A stretch of DNA of 64,000 nt, taken from the NCBI GenBank assembly GCA_045592745.1, contig JAZNVH010000029.1, positions 1 through 64,000 of the forward strand. Reading direction: 5' to 3'. A model generated the notes under the pieces. It ran no database searches, was not told the DNA's origin, and was given only the letters and a program-made list of their open reading frames with translations. The first letter of the stretch is position 1; each line of letters starts with the position of its first letter. This DNA is from Aphodoplasma sp045592745 (GTDB lineage: Bacteria > Bacillota > Clostridia > UBA1381 > UMGS1253). Positions 7,709-15,439 of the stretch are shown here, piece by piece. The position numbers were made by a program, and so were the translations under genes.

Positions 7709-8974
7709 TTATTTATACTCTGCTAATATTTCAGACTCCACAAGGTCTTTATATAAATACAGCGAGCCACAAATTATTATAAGTTTTCCAGAATTTTTGG
7801 CTGCAACATACGCCTCTTTTATATTCTCATACGATTTTGCATCAAGTCCGAGCACACATGCTTTTTTACAGAAGTCTTCACCGCTCATGCTTCGCTCGTT
7901 ATCCTTGACCGTTACCATTTTAAACTCGCAACCATCCTCTTTTAAGATTTCAAGCGACTCCGTAACCTCTTTATCCGCCATTGCCGCCATTATATATACC
8001 TTTTTTGTATCGGCAAAATATCTGTCAAGATTCTTTCTAAGTGCCAAAACACCATCGGGATTGTGCGCACCGTCAAAATATGTATCAGATGCCATCTTTT
8101 CAAAGCGTCCAATATGCTTTGCGTGTGAAAGCCCATATATAACGCTCTCTTTTGGTATATCAAGCACCTTCGCTGCCATAATAGCACACGATGCGTTGTC
8201 AAGCTGATTTATACCTCCAAGCGAAAGCTTGACGCCTTCAAGCTCTCCCTCGCTTATAATTTCATATACTCCATCATATCTGCCAGTCGGTATCTTATCT
8301 GAAAAATACAAGCTACATTTTCTCTCTTCGCATACACTTTTTATAACCTCTGCCGCTTCAGCGCTTTGAACAGCACTTACAACAGCTTTGCCTGGTTTTA
8401 TTATTCCCGCCTTTTCGAAAGCGACCTTTTCTAATGTATCTCCAAGATACTGCGTATGGTCAAGTGCAATATGTGTTATAACCGATAAAACCGTTGTTGT
8501 AACCACATTTGTTGCATCAAGTCTTCCGCCAAGCCCTGTTTCGAGCACAACATAGTCACAGCCCTGTTCAAGAAAATATACCATACCCATCGCTGTCCAT
8601 ATTTCAAACTGTGTCGGATAAAGACCAACTTCTTTTTCAGTGAGCCTGCACGCATCATTTACCATACCAAGTATGCGGTTCATATCATCATCGGATATGT
8701 TTTTTCCGTCTACGTTTACGCGCTCATTTACGCACATCATATTAGGCGACGTATATATTCCAGTTTTATAGCCCGCATGTGTGAGCATACTTTGCAAAAA
8801 AACACAAACCGAACCTTTGCCGTTTGTACCTGCAATATGTATAAATTTTAGTTTATCCTGAGGATTGCCAAGATGCTTTAAAAGTACGCTGATGCTTTCA
8901 AGCCCAAGACGCGCAACACTTTGAAAGCTGTTTGCATATCCTGTAAATTCTTTGCTTACCCTGTAATATGACAT
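7709..8974 (-). CDS. folC: Folylpolyglutamate synthase / dihydrofolate synthase
   Basis: 421 aa, Mur-ligase fold. The P-loop is HIAGTNGKGSVCVF near residue 45, TGLGGRLDATNVV follows the central region, and FDGAHNPDG lies in the C-terminal domain. It adds glutamate to folates and so traps them in the cell. ATG 8974 was chosen because AAAGGAAA lies 8 nt upstream and the protein then begins MSYYRVSKEF; a longer in-frame extension lacks a site. It lies 20 bp after folT, so uptake and retention of folate are co-transcribed under the tetrahydrofolate riboswitch. Confidence 0.92.
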   Translation of the reverse strand: MSYYRVSKEFTGYANSFQSVARLGLESISVLLKHLGNPQDKLKFIHIAGTNGKGSVCVFLQSMLTHAGYKTGIYTSPNMMCVNERVNVDGKNISDDDMNRILGMVNDACRLTEKEVGLYPTQFEIWTAMGMVYFLEQGCDYVVLETGLGGRLDATNVVTTTVLSVITHIALDHTQYLGDTLEKVAFEKAGIIKPGKAVVSAVQSAEAAEVIKSVCEERKCSLYFSDKIPTGRYDGVYEIISEGELEGVKLSLGGINQLDNASCAIMAAKVLDIPKESVIYGLSHAKHIGRFEKMASDTYFDGAHNPDGVLALRKNLDRYFADTKKVYIMAAMADKEVTESLEILKEDGCEFKMVTVKDNERSMSGEDFCKKACVLGLDAKSYENIKEAYVAAKNSGKLIIICGSLYLYKDLVESEILAEYK

Positions 8975-8994
8975 TTTTATCATTTCCTTTTTTA

Positions 8995-9528
8995 TTAAAA
9001 CTTGAGTACCTTTGAAAGTCTGGGATATAAATATTTGCAAATCGGTATAAGCACCACTATCTTTACAGCCGCCTCTATAACAGACGCCGTAAGCTTTGCC
9101 GCAAAGATTACGCTAAACGCTTTTACCATACCTGTTACATACTTATGATAAATATATAGCCACAACGGCGTAAGCGGAATTGCAACAAACAAAAGCTGAA
9201 TAAGCACGCATATAATCACGCGCCACACGCTTATGTCCTTTTTATAAAACATCCATGCAAAAATTAATGCATAAAGCACCGCATTTATGGAAAACATTGG
9301 ATTATACGCTCCCGTACCTGCAATCATTGTGCCGACAAAATCCGATACAAGCGCTATAAACGCTGCCCACGAAGGACCAAGCATCATTGCCGCAATTGCG
9401 ACCGCTACAAAACCAAGGCTTATCTGAAAAAGCTCTGTCTGTATTCCGAGGTAGCGCGACAAAATAATTTGCAGTGCTACAAGTATCGCACCAAACGCAA
9501 GCTTTCGTACCATTGTCATTTTGGACAT
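8995..9528 (-). CDS. folT: ECF transporter S component for folate (FolT)
   Basis: The 177-aa protein has about six membrane segments and the ECF S-component pattern near its start (LAFGAILVALQIILSRYLGI) and LGFVAVAIAAMMLGPSWAA. It binds folate in the membrane and works with the shared EcfAA'T module, which is not in this window. Substrate assignment rests on the riboswitch just upstream and folC just downstream. ATG 9528 follows GGAGGTA at 9534-9540. Confidence 0.9.
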   Translation of the reverse strand: MSKMTMVRKLAFGAILVALQIILSRYLGIQTELFQISLGFVAVAIAAMMLGPSWAAFIALVSDFVGTMIAGTGAYNPMFSINAVLYALIFAWMFYKKDISVWRVIICVLIQLLFVAIPLTPLWLYIYHKYVTGMVKAFSVIFAAKLTASVIEAAVKIVVLIPICKYLYPRLSKVLKF

Positions 9529-9593
9529 AAAAATACCTCCCAAATATTAGCGTAACAACTCGCTACATATCAGGAGGTTATCTCCCATTATAG

Positions 9594-9688
9594 CAGCGGG
9601 ATGCGAGCCTTTAACCGCAACAAAATGTTTTCGTCCTATGGGCAACTCCCCGTCCCGAAGGCACTTAACGCTAAAAGCTCTACTCTGT
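9594..9688 (-). ncRNA. Tetrahydrofolate (THF/folT) riboswitch
   Basis: Read on the minus strand the region has AGAGTAGA, then GCGTTAAGTGCC, an internal GGGGAGTTGCCC element, GACGAAA, and finally GCATCCCGCT. These are the ordered conserved segments of the THF-I aptamer. It lies 65 bp upstream of folT, and a GGGAG segment between aptamer and gene may serve in translational control. A strong promoter precedes it. Confidence 0.88.
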
Positions 9689-9704
9689 ATTTTGTACTTT
9701 TAAT

Positions 9705-9733
9705 ATTATAATCCTTTCCGCGCCAAAATGCAA
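9705..9733 (-). promoter_or_regulatory. Promoter of the folT-folC operon
   Basis: On the minus strand TTGCAT (9728-9733) and TATAAT (9705-9710) with a 17-bp spacer, just upstream of the riboswitch aptamer. Confidence 0.7.
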
Positions 9734-9741
9734 GCATATTC

Positions 9742-9773
9742 TTGACAAATTATCAAAAAAACGTTAATATAAT
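9742..9773 (+). promoter_or_regulatory. Promoter of the tRNA-Arg gene
   Basis: TTGACA (9742-9747), then TAATAT 17 bp later (9765-9770) or TATAAT at 9768-9773. It fires away from the folT promoter. Confidence 0.65.
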
Positions 9774-9788
9774 ATAGTAATTTTATAT

Positions 9789-9865
9789 GCGCCTGTAGCT
9801 CAGCCGGATAGAGTTTCAGACTCCGACTCTGAAGGTCGTGCGTTCGAATCGCATCAGGCGTACCA
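9789..9865 (+). tRNA. tRNA-Arg (anticodon CCG)
   Basis: A 77-nt cloverleaf with acceptor GCGCCTG / CAGGCGT, D-arm TAGCTCAGCCGGATAGA, anticodon stem TCAGA/TCTGA around loop CTCCGAC, T-loop TTCGAAT, and encoded CCA at 9863-9865. The anticodon CCG reads the CGG arginine codon. The 1-72 pair is G-T. Confidence 0.95.
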
Positions 9866-9893
9866 AAAAAGCACTTCAATCGAAGTGCTTTTT
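9866..9893. terminator. Bidirectional terminator between tRNA-Arg and the Asp23 gene
   Basis: AAAAAGCACTTC (9866-9877) pairs with GAAGTGCTTTTT (from 9882), with T/A runs on both sides. It directly follows the tRNA CCA end and lies just after the stop of the convergent gene. Confidence 0.85.
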
Positions 9894-9899
9894 ATAGTT

Positions 9900-10352
9900 T
9901 TATTCTTCCTCTTTTACGGTTGCATCAACAGTTTCTTCTTTTTCAACTATTTTTGCAGGGCGATTTTCTTTTTTAGGCTCTTTTTCAATAACAACGCCCT
10001 CGATATAGATGTTTACCTTATCAACAACAAGGCCTGTCATTGTTTCAACTGCCTTTTTAACCTTTTCCTGAATTTCCCATGCAACCTCGGGCACCTTTGC
10101 GCCGTATATAACAGTAATGTGCAAATCGATTGTTGCCGTATCGCCGTCGAGCACAACCTTTACACCCTTGCCCATATTCTTTTTGCCAAGGATTTCCGCA
10201 ATACCGCCGGCGATAGTTCCCGACATTGACGAAACGCCCTTAACCTCCGACGTTGCCACTCCGGCAATTACACTTATAACCTCATCCGATATTGTAATGT
10301 TACCTACTTCGTTTTCGGCTTCACTTACGTTTATGTTCAAATTCTCTTCCAT
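9900..10352 (-). CDS. Asp23/Gls24 family envelope-stress protein (YqhY-like)
   Basis: 150 aa with the Asp23 core: GNITISDEVISVIAGVATSE, then VKVVLDGDTATIDLHITVIY and VNIYIEGVVIE, and a charged Glu/Lys-rich tail. Family members associate with the membrane or cell wall stress response; B. subtilis YqhY is linked to acetyl-CoA carboxylase regulation. It lies 70 bp after spoIIIAH, the usual place of yqhY. ATG 10352 has GGAG 8 nt upstream. Confidence 0.88.
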   Translation of the reverse strand: MEENLNINVSEAENEVGNITISDEVISVIAGVATSEVKGVSSMSGTIAGGIAEILGKKNMGKGVKVVLDGDTATIDLHITVIYGAKVPEVAWEIQEKVKKAVETMTGLVVDKVNIYIEGVVIEKEPKKENRPAKIVEKEETVDATVKEEE

Positions 10353-10421
10353 GTTTCTTGCTCCTTTCATGTTTTAAAACGCAAGAAGTTTTACTCCTTA
10401 GTATAAAGTATACCACTAATT

Positions 10422-10997
10422 TTATTTAACTTCAACTATTTTTATATTTTTTATTAAAATTCCTGTCTGGGAAGAAACAATTTCCTGAATTTTGGCAAGG
10501 TCACTGTTTGATAATTTCTCCGATTTAACGGTTACGCTCGCACTGTCATCTGTTATAAATACCACACAATCCGAAAATCCCTTTGCTTTTATAAGATTTT
10601 CACAGCTCGCTTCCTTGTCAGACGCACCCGCAAGCTTAATAAGTCCCTCCTGTGCTGCTTTTCTGCTTTCTTCGTCCACATTTTCATTTGCTATAATCTG
10701 CTCATACATTTCTTTCGATTTACTGCGCGCGCTTTCTTTATCAAGTCTTGCCTGTGTAAAATAGCCCGTATCAATTTCAGCTGCATTCGAGCTTACATAC
10801 TGAGCTTCACCCATCTTTTTTGCATTTTGTCCCTCGGCTGCATCATCAATCGGTGTTTGCTGCTCTGACAAATTCTGTGTACTCGCAATTTCTGTTGGCA
10901 ATACATCCGAATAATTGTAATTAATAAATGCGGCAACCAGTATCAGCATAATAAGCGAACCTATTAAAACTTCCTTTCTCTTTAAAATCATCATCAT
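10422..10997 (-). CDS. spoIIIAH: Stage III sporulation protein AH
   Basis: 191 aa: a short basic N-terminus, one membrane segment (about 12-28), then a Ser/Glu-rich region and a C-terminal ring-building (YscJ-like) domain ending ILIKNIKIVEVK. SpoIIIAH is the mother-cell partner of forespore SpoIIQ in the engulfment channel; the SpoIIQ-like gene is at 3036. Last gene of the spoIIIA operon. AGGAGG lies 7 nt before the first of three consecutive ATGs. Confidence 0.9.
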   Translation of the reverse strand: MMMILKRKEVLIGSLIMLILVAAFINYNYSDVLPTEIASTQNLSEQQTPIDDAAEGQNAKKMGEAQYVSSNAAEIDTGYFTQARLDKESARSKSKEMYEQIIANENVDEESRKAAQEGLIKLAGASDKEASCENLIKAKGFSDCVVFITDDSASVTVKSEKLSNSDLAKIQEIVSSQTGILIKNIKIVEVK

Positions 10998-11040
10998 AAA
11001 AATTCCTCCTTGTATTATATATTTTTATATTCATACTTTA

Positions 11041-11571
11041 TTATCTTGCAAAAACGCTTATTTTGTGCTCATCGACGTCCAAAACGGCTTTAAGTGCATT
11101 TGTAATATCCGCTTTGACTTGTATATCGCCTCCACCATCACAGACCACAATTACTCCTCTTACCCTTGGGTAGCTTTGCTTTGTCAAAAGCGGCTCTTTT
11201 GACATTGTAACAAGCTTGCTCGTTTGCTTTGACTGAGTTTGCGAACGCGTATTTGCTCCTGCGTCTGTGCTGATATTTTTTTCACTCGTTATATCGGTAG
11301 CATAATGCTTTTCGCTCGTCTGCTCATAAGTAAGCATTACATTTACCTTGCCCACGCCGCGTATTTGTGAAAGTATCTTAGAAAGCTCTTTTTGAATGTC
11401 TTCGCTTTCATCTATAACAGAAATCATATCACTCTGCAAGCTTTTTTTACTATCCTTTGAAAGAGCAGAATTTGTAAATAATATAATTACTACTCCAATA
11501 ATTAATATTATGTAAAGAAGCTGCATATTCTTATTTTTATTAAAAATTTCGCTTACTTTTTCTTTAATCAA
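11041..11571 (-). CDS. spoIIIAG: Stage III sporulation protein AG
   Basis: 176 aa with one membrane segment (LLYIILIIGVVIILF) and the conserved C-terminal block PRVRGVIVVCDGGGDIQVKA of SpoIIIAG, which forms a large ring of the channel in the intermembrane space. Start: TTG at 11571, because the GGGGG site then has about 8 nt spacing; a TTG two codons upstream is too close. It overlaps spoIIIAF by 8 nt, suggesting translational coupling. Confidence 0.9.
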   Translation of the reverse strand: MIKEKVSEIFNKNKNMQLLYIILIIGVVIILFTNSALSKDSKKSLQSDMISVIDESEDIQKELSKILSQIRGVGKVNVMLTYEQTSEKHYATDITSEKNISTDAGANTRSQTQSKQTSKLVTMSKEPLLTKQSYPRVRGVIVVCDGGGDIQVKADITNALKAVLDVDEHKISVFAR

Positions 11572-12058
11572 GCCCAATGCCCCCTATGTGTATAATTTCT
11601 TTGTCAACCTCAAGCTCACGCGAGAGTATATTTATTATGCTTTCTTCATCATACCCATCATACATTCTTACATAAATGCCTTCGACGCCCAATATAGTAA
11701 AATCCGTATCTACTGATATCATAATTTCAGCCTCGCACTCCACTCCCATGTTCTCTGTTACAATCATCTTTACCCTCTCGGCAAAGTCCTTTTTAAAATT
11801 CTCGAGTATCCGTTCATTATATAAGGCCTGCGCCTCCTCTTTTGTAAAGCTGTTTTGATAAGAGATATCAATTATATTTTCAAAATCTTCTGTATATGCA
11901 TTTACAAATGAGCTTGCAATTGTAATCGAAACAACAATTCCAATTACAAAGTCAACATATTTTCCAAGGCTTCCATTCGGCATGAGAGCACGCAAAATAA
12001 AGCTTAAAATAACCATGCACACAACCGTTATTGTAAAAGAACTAATATACTGTGCCAT
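11564..12058 (-). CDS. spoIIIAF: Stage III sporulation protein AF
   Basis: 164 aa. Two N-terminal membrane segments (about 7-25 and 35-53, including MPNGSLGKYVDFVIGIVV) precede a soluble domain with FTKEEAQALYNERILENFKK, typical of SpoIIIAF. Part of the mother-cell channel complex. Good GGAGGGG site before ATG 12058; 24 bp after spoIIIAE. Confidence 0.9.
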   Translation of the reverse strand: MAQYISSFTITVVCMVILSFILRALMPNGSLGKYVDFVIGIVVSITIASSFVNAYTEDFENIIDISYQNSFTKEEAQALYNERILENFKKDFAERVKMIVTENMGVECEAEIMISVDTDFTILGVEGIYVRMYDGYDEESIINILSRELEVDKEIIHIGGIGLD

Positions 12059-12082
12059 TTTCCCCTCCGTAGTTTACTCTTG

Positions 12083-13219
12083 TCACGCTGTATTTGCTAT
12101 AGACATAATCATTCCCATACTTATAATAAACATAAGCGCAGCAACTACAATTATAGCCGCCATAAGCGAGGTTACCGACGCAACAGAAGATATAACCGAC
12201 GAAATACGTCTGTCTGCCATAGGCTCTAAAATTGCCGCTCCAAGATGAAAAGATGCACTCAACGCCAAAATTTTCAGCACAGGTGATGTCGCAATTGTCA
12301 AAACAGCAATTATTCCCGCTGCTCCCGTCGCATTTTTAATCACGCGAGAACATCCCAAAACTGTGTCAATTGTATCTGACAAAATTCCACCTACAATTGG
12401 TATTGCACTGCCTACAAGAAAGCGTGCCGTTTTTGCCGCAGCACCGTCGAGCGTTGATGCACAAAAGCCCTGCACGCTGAGCACTGCAACAAACACTGTC
12501 ATTATAAGGCACAAGCACCATTTGACTGTCTTTTTTAAAAAATCGGCAAACTTTGAAACCCTGATAGTTTCATTAATCTCGCTTACCATATACAAAACTG
12601 CCGCACTATATAAAAGCGGCAACAACAGTTTTTCCGAAATCACACATACAATCTGAGTCGAAAGAAGTATTACAGGATTTATTGCCGCCGCTCCCATAGG
12701 TGCGCCGCTTGCAATAAGTATTCCCATAAGTACAGGTGACGCCGCATTTACAAAAACCGTAGCACTTTTTAATGTTGCAATAACCAGCTGTGATGCTTCG
12801 CTAAAAGCTTTGACCAAAAGAAACGTCAAAATTATATAACACACAAAAAATGCAATTTCGCCAATTGTGTTTTTATCAAAGCTTGAATTCATACTGCCGA
12901 GCATCGAAAATAATAAAGATATTGCAATTATATTTATAATAAGCGAAATACAGCTTTTTGCCTCATCAAAAAACCCTCCTATAAGCGCGCGCAGTACTCC
13001 CGATACACTAAGCACCTCTTTGCCTGTTACAAAATCTTTTACCGTCTGAAAAAAACTGTCCGAATTTGTATAATAATTGTCAAGACCTTGAGTGTATCCT
13101 TCGAGCGATTCAATATCATAGCTTGTAATTTGCTCATCTATCTGCGAGGCCTGAACAGCCGATAAACTCATAAAAAGAGTACAAATCACAAAAAAGATTA
13201 CACAAATCATTTTTTTCAT
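12083..13219 (-). CDS. spoIIIAE: Stage III sporulation protein AE
   Basis: 378 aa. A signal-like first segment is followed by several membrane helices with the family block SPVLMGILIASGAPMGAAAI and GSAIPIVGGILSDTIDTVLG. The largest membrane component of the SpoIIIA channel. ATG 13219 was chosen because GGGGGATA lies just upstream; an 11-residue longer frame starting inside spoIIIAD lacks a site. Confidence 0.93.
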   Translation of the reverse strand: MKKMICVIFFVICTLFMSLSAVQASQIDEQITSYDIESLEGYTQGLDNYYTNSDSFFQTVKDFVTGKEVLSVSGVLRALIGGFFDEAKSCISLIINIIAISLLFSMLGSMNSSFDKNTIGEIAFFVCYIILTFLLVKAFSEASQLVIATLKSATVFVNAASPVLMGILIASGAPMGAAAINPVILLSTQIVCVISEKLLLPLLYSAAVLYMVSEINETIRVSKFADFLKKTVKWCLCLIMTVFVAVLSVQGFCASTLDGAAAKTARFLVGSAIPIVGGILSDTIDTVLGCSRVIKNATGAAGIIAVLTIATSPVLKILALSASFHLGAAILEPMADRRISSVISSVASVTSLMAAIIVVAALMFIISMGMIMSIANTA

Positions 13220-13232
13220 ATGTATCCCCCCA

Positions 13233-13619
13233 TTACGGCAAAATCGAAACAACTAACGACAAAAGTGAGTCAGCTATCGGCAACGAATAAAACAGTATCA
13301 AAATTTTTGCACAAAACTCTATCTTTGATGCAATTGCACCTTGTCCCGAATCACGACAAACCTCCGAGGAAAACTGACATATGTATGCGATTGCAATAAT
13401 CTTTATTACAGTCCCAATATAGCTTGCATTAACGTTGTATTTTGTTGCTATTTCATATATGTTTTTTATAATATCTTCAAGACCACTAAGGCCGCTAAGC
13501 AGTACAACCACACCCGTTGTGAGTGCGCTTACAAGTGCAAATTCGGGTTTATATTGTTTTAGAATAACGCTAAGAAGCGTTCCTGTTATACCGATTATAA
13601 CAATTTGAAAAATATTCAT
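13233..13619 (-). CDS. spoIIIAD: Stage III sporulation protein AD
   Basis: 128 aa, four predicted membrane helices, beginning MNIFQIVIIGITGTLLSVIL, the standard SpoIIIAD start, and containing FSSEVCRDSGQGAIASKIEF. ATG 13619 has AAAGGA 10 nt upstream; a longer frame would overlap spoIIIAC. Membrane part of the channel. Confidence 0.92.
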   Translation of the reverse strand: MNIFQIVIIGITGTLLSVILKQYKPEFALVSALTTGVVVLLSGLSGLEDIIKNIYEIATKYNVNASYIGTVIKIIAIAYICQFSSEVCRDSGQGAIASKIEFCAKILILFYSLPIADSLLSLVVSILP

Positions 13620-13635
13620 ATTGGCAATTATCCTT

Positions 13636-13830
13636 TTATAGTCCAAACACGGTTTTTATTGTGTCAAACAATGTACTTATTTGATTTATTATCATCATAA
13701 GAACAACTATAAGTCCCGCAAGCGTTGTAAGCATAGCTTGTTCTTCTCTGCCAGAACGTATCAAAAGCTGATTTAAAACCGATACGATTATTCCTATTGC
13801 AGCGATTTGAAAAATTAAATCGACACCCAT
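13636..13830 (-). CDS. spoIIIAC: Stage III sporulation protein AC
   Basis: 64 aa, two membrane helices, with LIFQIAAIGIIVSVLNQLL and GREEQAMLTTLAGLIVVL, the SpoIIIAC signature. Length is standard. GGAGG 9 nt before ATG 13830. Confidence 0.92.
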   Translation of the reverse strand: MGVDLIFQIAAIGIIVSVLNQLLIRSGREEQAMLTTLAGLIVVLMMIINQISTLFDTIKTVFGL

Positions 13831-13841
13831 CAGGTTTCCTC

Positions 13842-14357
13842 CTAAAACAACATTACTGCTATCAATATGCCGCCGAGCACACCGCCGCTTTGATACATTT
13901 TTTTGTTTGTATCACACGCGTTTTTTGCATCGGCAAGCTGTATGCTGATTGCCGAATTTGTATTGTATATATTCTTAAGCTCATTTTCAACATCTGCTTT
14001 GCCAAAACGCACCGAAAACTCTTTTAAAATCTGTATATCTGCCTCTGTAAGACACATTTTAGATGCATTTTTATCAATTGATTTTTGCCACGCTTTTTCA
14101 AATGATATCCTTTGATTTTTTAATGTTTTTGACAGATTTGCAAAAAAACTGTCTGACGGTTTTTGTACCACACCCGAAATATGCTCAAATGCTCTTTGCG
14201 CATTATTTTTTACAAAGCTTATTTCCCCTTCAAGAAGAGAAAATGCATTTTTAAATCCGGCAAGAGCAGCTTTCCTTGTTTCAAGCCTTGACGCAAACGA
14301 AAAGCCAATTTTTGATGATGCAAATACTACCAAAATTATCCCAATTATTTTAAGCAT
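13842..14357 (-). CDS. spoIIIAB: Stage III sporulation protein AB
   Basis: 171 aa, one N-terminal and one C-terminal membrane segment, a coiled central region, and LGGILIAVMLF at the end. Similar in fold to GspF-type secretion platform proteins. ATG 14357 follows AGGAG and gives MLKIIGIILVVFASSKIGF. It overlaps spoIIIAA by 13 nt. Confidence 0.9.
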   Translation of the reverse strand: MLKIIGIILVVFASSKIGFSFASRLETRKAALAGFKNAFSLLEGEISFVKNNAQRAFEHISGVVQKPSDSFFANLSKTLKNQRISFEKAWQKSIDKNASKMCLTEADIQILKEFSVRFGKADVENELKNIYNTNSAISIQLADAKNACDTNKKMYQSGGVLGGILIAVMLF

Positions 14358-15319
14358 ATTTGCTCCTTTCCGCACCCTTTCTCAAAATCATCTTTAATCT
14401 GCAAACGTGTAAGAATTTTTTTTACTCTGTCGCTTTTTTCGTTATTCCCAAGCAAAACAAATACATCAAAAAGAGTTACCAGATTTTTTGTTCTTTCTTG
14501 TTTAAAAAGCTTGTCTGTATCGTCAGAATGTATACTTGATATAACCGCGACGCCACATCCAAGCGCTGATTTGATTGCATCTATATCGGCTATCGTACCG
14601 ATTTCATCACAGACAATAACCTGCGGTGACAAGCTCCTTATTGCAAGCATTATTCCCTCTGATTTTGGGCACATATCAAGCACATCTGTAAGCATTCCTA
14701 CATCATAACTGCATACTCCGTCATTCATTGCCGCAATCTCACTTCGTTCATCAATTATCAAAGTCTTATATCCTCTCCCTGATATTTGCCGCGCAATATC
14801 TCTAAGCATCGTTGTCTTGCCACAACCCGGCGGTGATATTATGAGCGTATTGTTGATTTTTTCATCGCACAATATATGCCTGATTACATTGTCTGCCACA
14901 CCTTTTAATGCCCTCGCAATACGAAAATTAAAACCGGATATATCTGTTAAATAGCTTATATCTCCTTTGTTTATAACAGTGCGCCCCGCGATACCCACTC
15001 TGTTTCCGCCACGTGTTGTAATATAACCTGATTTGATTTGCTCCTGATATGAATATATACTCCCACCAGTCAAAAGCTCAAGTATTCTGTTTATATCCTG
15101 TTCTGTTACTATGTAAGCGTCATCAGCAGATGCTGATATCAAAGCACATCTGCTCACAAAAGCATACTTATTTGCATAATGGAGCACAAGAGGCATATTT
15201 TTTCTTATTCTTATTTCTTCAACATTGGCAAGGCTAATATTTTTTATCAATGTATATATACTTTCGCTCATATATTCCAAAACTGAATTTATATTTCTGT
15301 TTTCATCTGTAATATACAT
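14345..15319 (-). CDS. spoIIIAA: Stage III sporulation protein AA (ATPase)
   Basis: 324 aa secretion-type ATPase. Walker A is PPGCGKTT in LIISPPGCGKTTMLRDIAR, and Walker B lies in SPQVIVCDEIGT. The N-terminal region carries VEEIRIRKNMPL and TRGGNRVGIAGR, as in the family. It is thought to energise the SpoIIIA feeding channel from the mother cell. First gene of the operon; the sigma-E promoter lies 33 bp upstream. Confidence 0.95.
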   Translation of the reverse strand: MYITDENRNINSVLEYMSESIYTLIKNISLANVEEIRIRKNMPLVLHYANKYAFVSRCALISASADDAYIVTEQDINRILELLTGGSIYSYQEQIKSGYITTRGGNRVGIAGRTVINKGDISYLTDISGFNFRIARALKGVADNVIRHILCDEKINNTLIISPPGCGKTTMLRDIARQISGRGYKTLIIDERSEIAAMNDGVCSYDVGMLTDVLDMCPKSEGIMLAIRSLSPQVIVCDEIGTIADIDAIKSALGCGVAVISSIHSDDTDKLFKQERTKNLVTLFDVFVLLGNNEKSDRVKKILTRLQIKDDFEKGCGKEQICLK

Positions 15320-15351
15320 TTTCCATTCTCCTCGTTTTTTATTGTTGTTTC

Positions 15352-15381
15352 ATTCTATGTTTGTCCTTTCGATATTATGAC
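15352..15381 (-). promoter_or_regulatory. Candidate sigma-E promoter of the spoIIIA operon
   Basis: On the minus strand GTCATAAT (15374-15381), a 14-bp spacer and CATAGAAT (15352-15359) fit the sigma-E consensus (GTMATATT / CATACAAT). spoIIIA is a sigma-E operon in Bacillus, and sigE is present at 38608. Confidence 0.7.
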
Positions 15382-15395
15382 AACTTGTATACAAA

Positions 15396-15424
15396 AAAAG
15401 GACGCCGAAAATCAGCGTCCTTTG
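15396..15424 (-). terminator. Terminator after the solute-binding protein gene
   Basis: AAAGGACGC (15398-15406) pairs with GCGTCCTTT (15415-15423); on the minus strand a run of T follows. Confidence 0.85.
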
Positions 15425-15439
15425 AAAAATTTCCAATTT

